From the NCBI GenBank assembly GCA_024640565.1, contig JAHEET010000005.1, positions 248,001 to 312,000 on the forward strand: a stretch of DNA of 64,000 bases, written 5' to 3'. Position numbers and translations under genes: made by a program. The notes beneath the pieces are model-generated. The model was not told where the DNA came from and did no database searches. It worked only from the letters and a program-made list of their open reading frames with translations. Within the stretch, counting starts at the first letter, position 1. Each line of letters starts with the position of its first letter. The stretch is from Flavobacteriaceae bacterium. GTDB lineage: Bacteria; Bacteroidota; Bacteroidia; Flavobacteriales; Flavobacteriaceae. Below, in pieces: positions 58,288 through 64,000 of this stretch.

Positions 58288-59367
58288 ATGCTACAAACAT
58301 CAAAATCACTATCTCAGTTAGCTTTTCAAAAATTTAAGCAAAATAAGGTGGGGATGATCAGTTTATGTTTTATCCTCTTGTGTGGATTTGTAGCGCTTTT
58401 TTGTTATCCACTCGCACCAGACAGCAGTAATTTTGCAAATCAGATGCATTTGGAAATTCACTCAAAACCACCGGGTTTTAAAGTGGCAATGTTAACCGTT
58501 CCAGCTACAACAAAAAATGAAACATCTTTGTTGGATTTTTTATTGCATGGTCATAAAGACGTAGGAGTAGAAATTCCAATGATATCCTATAACATAAACG
58601 GGGAAAACTTAGAAATTATAAAATATGCGGATGGACTTCGAAAGGAATACCCGCTTTCTGCCTTCCAGAATAAGCCCGAAACCTATATCAAAGAAAAAAC
58701 TTTTTATTTCGGAACCGATAAATACGGTAGAGATTTGTTAAGCCGCCTATTAATAGGTACGCGAATTTCTTTTTCTATTGGTTTTATAGCGATGTGTATT
58801 TCCCTTCTTATAGGGGTGTTTATTGGTGCAATTGGCGGGTATTTTGGTGGAAAAACAGATGCTTTTATCATGTGGATTATCAATATTACTTGGTCCATTC
58901 CAACATTGCTGTTGGTTATCGCAATTACCTTGGCGCTTGGAAAGGGTGTGTGGCAAGTTTTTATTGCGGTAGGACTCACGATGTGGGTCGAAGTAGCCCG
59001 AGTGGTTCGAGGACAGGTAATTTCTATGAAGCAGCAACAATATGTAGAAGCAGCAAAAGCATTGGGCTTCGCTGATTTTAGAATTATTTTTCGCCACATT
59101 TTACCCAACATCATGGCGCCTATAATTGTAATCGCTGCAGCTAACTTTGCAGGTGCTATTTTAATTGAAAGTGGATTGAGTTTCCTGGGTATTGGAGCAC
59201 AACCCCCTACTCCATCATGGGGAGCAATGATTAAAAATCATTACAATTATATTATTTTAGGAAAACCCTTTCTGGCAGTTATTCCTGGTTTGGCCATTAT
59301 GAGTTTGGTAATGGCGTTTATGCTCTTGGGAAATACCTTGCGAGATGCCTTAGACGTTAAAAATTAA
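58288..59367 (+). CDS. ABC transporter permease, DppC/OppC type
   Basis: The 359-residue protein has an N-terminal helix, a periplasmic insert of about 110 residues, FYFGTDKYGRDLLSRLLIGTR, about five more helices, and the EAA loop EAAKALGFADFRIIFRHILPN that contacts the ATPase. It belongs to a peptide or nickel type importer. No DppB, binding protein or ATPase genes adjoin it here, so partners must be encoded elsewhere. The large insert is common in Bacteroidota members. Confidence 0.88.
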   Translation: MLQTSKSLSQLAFQKFKQNKVGMISLCFILLCGFVALFCYPLAPDSSNFANQMHLEIHSKPPGFKVAMLTVPATTKNETSLLDFLLHGHKDVGVEIPMISYNINGENLEIIKYADGLRKEYPLSAFQNKPETYIKEKTFYFGTDKYGRDLLSRLLIGTRISFSIGFIAMCISLLIGVFIGAIGGYFGGKTDAFIMWIINITWSIPTLLLVIAITLALGKGVWQVFIAVGLTMWVEVARVVRGQVISMKQQQYVEAAKALGFADFRIIFRHILPNIMAPIIVIAAANFAGAILIESGLSFLGIGAQPPTPSWGAMIKNHYNYIILGKPFLAVIPGLAIMSLVMAFMLLGNTLRDALDVKN

Positions 59368-59371
59368 AAAA

Positions 59372-59821
59372 ATGAGTTTTAAATTAACCTTTGCAACAAA
59401 ATGGTCCGACTTTGACCCCAACAGACACCTGCGACATACTGCTTACAATGAGTATGCGGCAGAGGTAAGAATTCGATACTTTTCAGCGCAGAATTTTTCA
59501 ATACAAGAATTTACAAAACACAATGTGGGTCCAATTTTATTTACGGAAGAAACCTCTTTTAGAAAAGAAATTCATTTGGGTGAAAACATTCGTGTAACCA
59601 TGAAATTGGCTGGAGTATCTCGTAACAATGAACGCTGGAAATTAAGACATGAAGTTTTTAATGAAGCTGGAGAATTGTCTGCCGTCATAAAAGTGTACGG
59701 TGCATGGATGGATTTAACCAAGCGCAAACTTACAGCCCTTCCCGAACAAGCAAAACATTTGTTTTTAAATGCAGAAAAAACAAGTGATTTTGAAGAAATT
59801 CCTATCAGCTCAAAATCTTAA
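59372..59821 (+). CDS. Acyl-CoA thioesterase-like hotdog protein
   Basis: The 149-residue protein matches the 4HBT/FatA-like hotdog family: WSDFDPNRHLRHTAYNEYA carries the catalytic Asp region, and ETSFRKEIHLGENI and GAWMDLTKRKLTALPE follow. It should cleave an acyl thioester in the cytoplasm. It lies four bases after the permease gene. The substrate is unknown. Confidence 0.85.
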   Translation: MSFKLTFATKWSDFDPNRHLRHTAYNEYAAEVRIRYFSAQNFSIQEFTKHNVGPILFTEETSFRKEIHLGENIRVTMKLAGVSRNNERWKLRHEVFNEAGELSAVIKVYGAWMDLTKRKLTALPEQAKHLFLNAEKTSDFEEIPISSKS

Positions 59822-60168
59822 CATTCCATATCAATTACAATTTTCCCTTTTACCCTTCGGTGCATCATGTCTTCTAAGGCCTTGGGAGCTTCTTGTAATG
59901 AATAGGTTTTGTCGATGTGGGGATTTATTTTTCCTTCTGAAAACCAGGTAAGTAGCTGGTGAATATTTGCTAAGCTCTTATGTGGTTCTTTTTGTGCAAA
60001 AGCCCCCCAAAAAAACCCCACAATACTGGCCCCTTTTAGCAAGGTTAAATTCACTGGAATTTTTGGAATTTCTCCATTGGCAAAACCAACTATCAAATGC
60101 CTTCCTTTCCAAGCAATTGCTCTTAAAGCTGCTTCAGAAAACGAACCCCCTACCGGATCAAAAATCAA
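59818..60168 (-). pseudogene. NADPH:quinone oxidoreductase C-terminal remnant
   Basis: The 116 open codons are the end of a medium-chain quinone reductase (FDPVGGSFSEAALRAIAWKG, VGFFWGAFAQKEPHKS, then KALEDMMHRRVKGKIV). The N-terminal two thirds, with the GroES-like domain and the Rossmann start, are missing; unrelated AT-rich DNA begins at the break near 60170. The stop overlaps the thioesterase stop on the other strand. A deletion remnant. Confidence 0.8.
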
Positions 60169-60244
60169 TATTTATTCATTGGTTAGCAAAGAAAAAGAAA
60201 AAAAAACTCTAAAAAAAAGATCGCTTAAAACCAATAAATATTGA
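60165..60244. repeat. Inverted repeat at the oxidoreductase break point
   Basis: TCAATATTTATT then CATT then GGTT at 60165-60184 is the reverse complement, apart from the four inserted bases, of AACCAATAAATATTGA at 60229-60244. The arms flank 44 bases of A-rich DNA and start exactly where the oxidoreductase frame breaks off. This may be the footprint of an insertion element. The remaining bases up to 60338 hold nothing recognisable. Confidence 0.45.
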
Positions 60245-60338
60245 CTGTGACTGTATGGTATTGATACAGCCCAGTAGGTTTTTTTCAACTACAGGTTGCT
60301 TGAATTTTATATAAAAAAATTATTATAATCATTACGCT

Positions 60339-60530
60339 ATGAATGAAACACAAATGAAACGTCTTGTAGAAAGTCACGCTAAGATGCTCAACATCCTAAT
60401 TTCTTACTACAAATCTGGATTGTCTGAATTGGAATCCATGCCCGCAACACAATTAATGTTCGAAAAAACAATCAGAGAGGGGGTAAAAGTAGACGCACTC
60501 ATGAAAACCTACAACACCTATTCAGAATGA
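60339..60530 (+). CDS. Small hypothetical helical protein
   Basis: The 63-residue frame MNETQMKRLVESHAKMLN continues as amphipathic helix (ISYYKSGLSELESMPATQ) and ends NTYSE. Codon use looks like the neighbours. No family is recognised. It stands alone in the scar zone beside tRNA-Leu and could be real or a remnant. Confidence 0.45.
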   Translation: MNETQMKRLVESHAKMLNILISYYKSGLSELESMPATQLMFEKTIREGVKVDALMKTYNTYSE

Positions 60531-60555
60531 TTCCTTGTGTATTTACGAAACATAT

Positions 60556-60868
60556 TTATGGTTTCATCACTATTTTTGTTGCAGTCATTTTCATTTGACT
60601 GAATTTAAAGAGATAGATTCCTGAAATTAATTTTGACGTATTAATTTCATGATGTCCAGCCTCTAAATGCTGGCGTATCAGAATCCGTCCAGTTATGTCA
60701 TAGATTTCAAATTTTAAGAGAGAAAAATTATCTATGTTATAACTGTGATCAAAAGGATTTGGGTACGATTTTAAATTTTGAAGATGAAAAACTGCAACAT
60801 TTAATGTCACTGAAATTGCAATCGTAGCAACCGTACTGGTAAAGGTTTCGTCAGAATCGGAAAAAGCT
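60556..60868 (-). pseudogene. Orphan T9SS C-terminal sorting domain
   Basis: The frame encodes SYPNPFDHSYNI, FEIYDITGRILIRQHLEAG, and ends FKFSQMKMTATKIVMKP, the complete type A sorting domain of a T9SS cargo. It runs upstream without a signal peptide (FSDSDETFTSTVATIAIS) to a stop at about 60868. The cargo domain is gone, so this is the tail of a deleted secreted protein. Confidence 0.7.
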
Positions 60869-60890
60869 TAGAAAGCAGAAATGAACTAAA

Positions 60891-60930
60891 AAAACCTCAA
60901 GCATCTAAAAATTTTAGATATTGAGGTTTT
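60891..60930 (-). terminator. Terminator downstream of tRNA-Leu
   Basis: AAAACCTCAA (60891-60900) pairs with TTGAGGTTTT (60921-60930), and the inner bases ATCTAAAA/TTTTAGAT also pair. It lies seven bases after the 3' end of the minus-strand tRNA. Confidence 0.75.
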
Positions 60931-60936
60931 ATGTTG

Positions 60937-61018
60937 TACAGGCGGAGAGACTCGAACTCTCACACCTCGCGGCACTAGATCCTAAGTCTAGCGTGTCTAC
61001 CAATTCCACCACGCCTGC
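60937..61018 (-). tRNA. tRNA-Leu (anticodon UAG)
   Basis: On the minus strand the acceptor stem GCAGGCG pairs with CGCCTGT, the D-arm region reads TGGTGGAATTGGTAGACAC, and the anticodon stem CTAGA/TCTAG holds the loop CTTAGGA with anticodon TAG. A long variable arm (TGCCGCGAGGTG) and the T-arm GAGTTCGAGTCTC follow. The CCA end is not encoded (CAA). A class II tRNA for CUA leucine codons. Confidence 0.95.
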
Positions 61019-61092
61019 AGTTGCTCCCAATAAACTGGGGTGCAAATATAAACAATACTTACAAACTGCAAAGAAGTTCATTATTATTTTTC

Positions 61093-61100
61093 TATTTTTG
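61093..61100 (+). promoter_or_regulatory. -7 element of the M20 dipeptidase gene
   Basis: TATTTTTG matches TAnnTTTG, 19 bases before the ATG. Confidence 0.5.
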
Positions 61101-61119
61101 ATGTATAAAAATTTTAGCC

Positions 61120-62508
61120 ATGCAAGAGATTACCACCTATATAGAAAATCACAAAAATCGTTTTATCGACGAACTCATCGAATTGTTAAAAATCCCTTCT
61201 GTGAGTGCCGATTCTGCGTTCCACCAAGACGTATTAAATACCGCAGACTTTGTTAAAAAAAGTTTGGAAAAAGCAGGTTGCGATCAGGTAGAATTGTGCG
61301 AAACGCCAGGATATCCAATTATTTATGCAGAAAAAATCATCGATCCCAACTTACCAACCGTATTGGTCTATGGGCATTATGATGTGCAACCGGCAGATCC
61401 TATTGAATTGTGGACGTCTCCGCCTTTTGAGCCGGTAATCAAAAAAACGGAGATCCATCCAGAAGGCGCCATTTTTGCGAGAGGTGCCTGTGATGACAAA
61501 GGACAAATGTACATGCATATTAAAGCCATAGAGTACATGATTTCTACTGGAAACCTACCCTGTAATGTGAAGTTTATGATTGAAGGGGAAGAAGAGGTAG
61601 GCTCCGAAAGTCTGTCTTGGTTTGTGCCTCGAAATACAGAAAAATTAGCCAATGATGTTATTTTAATTTCCGATACAGGCATGATTGCCAATGATATTCC
61701 GTCCATTACCACTGGATTACGAGGCCTAAGCTATGTAGAAGTAGAAGTAACCGGTCCTAATAGAGATTTGCATTCTGGATTGTATGGAGGTGCTGTAGCC
61801 AACCCCATCAATATTTTAACCAAAATGATCGCATCGCTTCACGATGAAAACAACCACATTACCGTTCCCGGGTTTTATGACACCGTTGCCGATTTATCAG
61901 CAGCCGAGCGGGCAGAAATGGCAAAAGCTCCCTTTGATATCGAAAGCTATAAAAAATCCATCGATATTGGCGATGTGTATGGTGAAAAAGGATATTCGAC
62001 CAACGAACGAAATTCCATTCGCCCTACCTTGGACGTCAATGGAATATGGGGAGGCTATATGGGCGAAGGTGCAAAAACCGTAATTGCCAGCAAAGCCTTC
62101 GCAAAAATATCAATGCGTTTGGTACCCAACCAAGATTGGAGAAACATCACAGAATTGTTTAAAAATCATTTTGAAAGCATCGCGCCAAAATCGGTTTCCG
62201 TAAAAGTTACCCCACACCATGGCGGACAAGGCTATGTAACTCCAATAGATACCATTGCCTACAAAGCGGCAAGCAATGCCTATGAAACCACTTTTGGAAA
62301 AACACCTATTCCACAAAGAAGTGGAGGTTCGATTCCAATTGTTGCCCTATTTGAACAAGAACTCAAAAGCAAAACCATTCTGATGGGCTTTGGATTGGAC
62401 TCTGATGCCATCCATTCTCCAGATGAGCATTTTGGGATTTGGAATTACTTAAAAGGCATCGAAACCATTCCTCATTTTTACAAAAACTTTACCGAGTTAT
62501 CTAAATAA
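61120..62508 (+). CDS. M20-family dipeptidase
   Basis: The 462-residue metallopeptidase has the zinc-site segments VLVYGHYDVQPADP, GACDDKGQMYMHIKA and IEGEEEVGSES, a lid domain (about 190-350, with the RDLHSGLYGGAV motif), and SGGSIPIVALFEQ near the end. No signal peptide, so it is cytoplasmic and can cut the dipeptides imported by the POT transporters. Full length. Confidence 0.93.
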   Translation: MQEITTYIENHKNRFIDELIELLKIPSVSADSAFHQDVLNTADFVKKSLEKAGCDQVELCETPGYPIIYAEKIIDPNLPTVLVYGHYDVQPADPIELWTSPPFEPVIKKTEIHPEGAIFARGACDDKGQMYMHIKAIEYMISTGNLPCNVKFMIEGEEEVGSESLSWFVPRNTEKLANDVILISDTGMIANDIPSITTGLRGLSYVEVEVTGPNRDLHSGLYGGAVANPINILTKMIASLHDENNHITVPGFYDTVADLSAAERAEMAKAPFDIESYKKSIDIGDVYGEKGYSTNERNSIRPTLDVNGIWGGYMGEGAKTVIASKAFAKISMRLVPNQDWRNITELFKNHFESIAPKSVSVKVTPHHGGQGYVTPIDTIAYKAASNAYETTFGKTPIPQRSGGSIPIVALFEQELKSKTILMGFGLDSDAIHSPDEHFGIWNYLKGIETIPHFYKNFTELSK

Positions 62509-62529
62509 GTATTTTTAAAAACTTTTGTG

Positions 62530-64000
62530 ATGAAATACCGTTTTTTTCTTTCTTTCATTTTTGCAGTTTCAAATGTATGCTGCTTGCAAGCACAAGGCCT
62601 ATTGGGTGAAAAAATGATTTTCACCCAACAAGATACTTTACGTGGAAGCATTACGCCCGAAAGAATTTGGTGGGATGTAACTTACTATCATTTGGATTTA
62701 GAAGTGGTTCCAGACGAGAAATTCATCACTGGAAAAAACACCATTACCTATAAGGTCTTGTCAGAATACCAAATTTTGCAAGTCGATTTACAAGCACCTT
62801 TAACCATTTCAAAGGTCACCCAAGACGGCAAAGAACTGGAGGTTGTTCATTTGGGTAATGCGCATTTTGTGCAACTGGTAAAGAAGCAAGAAATCGGTAA
62901 TTCAGAAAGTATTGTTGTACACTACCAAGGAAACCCTAAAGAAGCGATTAACGCTCCTTGGGATGGTGGCTTTTCATGGAAAAAAGATCGCAACGGCAAT
63001 CATTTTGTCGCCACCTCCTGCCAAGGTTTGGGGGCTAGTGTTTGGTGGCCCTGTAAAGACCATATGTATGATGAGGTTGAAAACATGGACATTAGCGTTA
63101 CGGTTCCTAGCAATTTGATGGACATTTCCAACGGAAAACTAAAAGAAATTGTGGATCATGGCGCAACGAAAACCTTTCATTGGACGGTAAAAAACCCCAT
63201 CAACAATTATGGTGTGAATGTAAATATTGGTGACTACGTACATTTTTCGGAGGTGTATCAAGGTGAAAAAGGAGCCTTAGACATGGATTATTTTGTCTTG
63301 AGAGACCATCTTAAAAAAGCCAAAAAACATTTTAAAGATGCGCCAAAAATGATGAAGGCTTTTGAGCATTGGTTTGGTCCCTATCCATTTTATGAAGACG
63401 GTTTTAAATTGGTAGAGGTACCCTATCTGGGCATGGAACACCAAAGTTCTGTAACCTATGGGAATCAATATAAAAAAGGTTATCTGGGAAGGGATTTATC
63501 GAGAACAGGCTGGGGATTAAAATTTGATTTTATTATTGTTCATGAAGCTGGACACGAATGGTTTGCAAACAATATTACCAATAAAGACATTGCTGACATG
63601 TGGATTCATGAAAGCTTTACCAACTATTCTGAAAGCTTGTTTTTAGACTATTATTATGGCAAAAAAGCGGCTTCTGAATATGTGATTGGGTTGCGCAGAT
63701 CGATTGCAAACCAACACCCAATAATTGGCCAATACGATGTTAATAGCGAAGGTTCTTCAGACATGTACAATAAGGGTGGAAATCTATTACACACCTTAAG
63801 ACAGTTGTTAAACAATGACGAAAAATGGCGGAACATTCTAAGAAAAATGAATGCTGTTTTTTATCATCAAACGGTAACAACTGTTCAAATTGAGAATTTT
63901 TTAAGCACTGAAATAGGCATTGATTTAACAGCAGTTTTCGATCAATATTTAAGGGATGTTAGCATTCCAACTTTTGAATTTCAATTTCAAAACGGGATGC
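62530..64000 (+). CDS. M1-family aminopeptidase (5' part; runs off the window)
   Basis: The frame is open from ATG 62530 to the window end (490 codons). It starts with a signal peptide (FFLSFIFAVSNVCCLQAQ). The zinc motif HEAGHEW is at residues 338-344 and the third ligand is Glu361, giving HExxH-x18-E. The GAMEN-like substrate motif reads GMEHQSS. It should remove N-terminal amino acids in the periplasm or at the surface, in line with the peptide genes before it. The C-terminus is outside the window. Confidence 0.9.
   Translation, partial: MKYRFFLSFIFAVSNVCCLQAQGLLGEKMIFTQQDTLRGSITPERIWWDVTYYHLDLEVVPDEKFITGKNTITYKVLSEYQILQVDLQAPLTISKVTQDGKELEVVHLGNAHFVQLVKKQEIGNSESIVVHYQGNPKEAINAPWDGGFSWKKDRNGNHFVATSCQGLGASVWWPCKDHMYDEVENMDISVTVPSNLMDISNGKLKEIVDHGATKTFHWTVKNPINNYGVNVNIGDYVHFSEVYQGEKGALDMDYFVLRDHLKKAKKHFKDAPKMMKAFEHWFGPYPFYEDGFKLVEVPYLGMEHQSSVTYGNQYKKGYLGRDLSRTGWGLKFDFIIVHEAGHEWFANNITNKDIADMWIHESFTNYSESLFLDYYYGKKAASEYVIGLRRSIANQHPIIGQYDVNSEGSSDMYNKGGNLLHTLRQLLNNDEKWRNILRKMNAVFYHQTVTTVQIENFLSTEIGIDLTAVFDQYLRDVSIPTFEFQFQNGM

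Noticed and set aside
61120..61256. Plus-strand frame starting near 60921 across the tRNA
   Set aside because: It reads through the tRNA and into the M20 gene in another frame.
1..64000. CRISPR arrays, rRNA genes, intact insertion sequences, toxin-antitoxin or phage-defence systems
   Set aside because: No regularly spaced repeats, rRNA-like sequence, complete transposase or defence-type gene pair was seen.

Overview
The window looks like chromosome from a marine member of Bacteroidota, class Flavobacteriia. The DNA is AT-rich. It carries SusC/SusD pairs, type IX secretion (T9SS) C-terminal domains, a mevalonate pathway and a sulfatase fused to a rhamnosidase, and many genes have the Bacteroidota -7 promoter element TAnnTTTG a few bases before the start codon. 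The species cannot be named from sequence reading alone.

Region 1 (about 1-30 kb) is most of a polysaccharide utilization locus. On the minus strand lie a carbohydrate-binding-like lipoprotein, a family 2 glycosyltransferase, a secreted sulfatase-GH78 fusion, and an operon of two SusC/SusD pairs with a DUF1735-type surface lipoprotein. Glucuronate isomerase and a Gfo/Idh oxidoreductase are on the plus strand. A second minus-strand operon then encodes mannonate oxidoreductase, mannonate dehydratase, KduI, KduD, a decayed GntR regulator, a DUF4861 lipoprotein, a TRAP uronate-type transporter and a decayed EamA transporter. A lipoprotein formylglycine-generating enzyme closes the locus and could activate the sulfatase. 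Sulfated rhamnose plus saturated and unsaturated uronic acid processing points to ulvan or a similar sulfated rhamno-uronan. No polysaccharide lyase is inside the window. Four intergenic sites share a direct repeat TATCCTG-N3-TATCnTG (10-bp period) next to the transcription units of the locus. This shared operator candidate is the most interesting new signal.

Region 2 (about 30-36.6 kb) is a scrap zone. It has a tyrosine recombinase without its catalytic domain, two related ~90-bp repeats about 5 kb apart, a 5'-truncated FG-GAP/T9SS protein, and a ~100-bp relic copied from a neighbouring gene. That neighbour encodes a membrane-anchored sensor-like protein. Also present are a lipoprotein and a 55-residue zinc-ribbon protein.

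Region 3 (36.6-64 kb) is core chromosome: an RluB-type pseudouridine synthase, UbiA prenyltransferase, mevalonate-pathway genes (mevalonate kinase, diphosphomevalonate decarboxylase, a GYDIA-type GHMP kinase, class II HMG-CoA reductase), thiamine pyrophosphokinase, dipeptidyl peptidase IV with two POT peptide transporters, a thioredoxin, a frameshifted comEC, lpxB, surE, a tail-specific protease, a DppC-like permease, a thioesterase, tRNA-Leu(UAG), an M20 dipeptidase and the start of an M1 aminopeptidase. A small scar with a truncated quinone oxidoreductase and an orphan T9SS domain lies beside the tRNA.

Several genes are broken (gntR, eamA, comEC, the FG-GAP gene, the integrase, the quinone oxidoreductase). 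The gntR, eamA and FG-GAP lesions are too many or of the wrong kind to be simple homopolymer errors. The comEC lesion is a single-base indel and could be a sequencing error.
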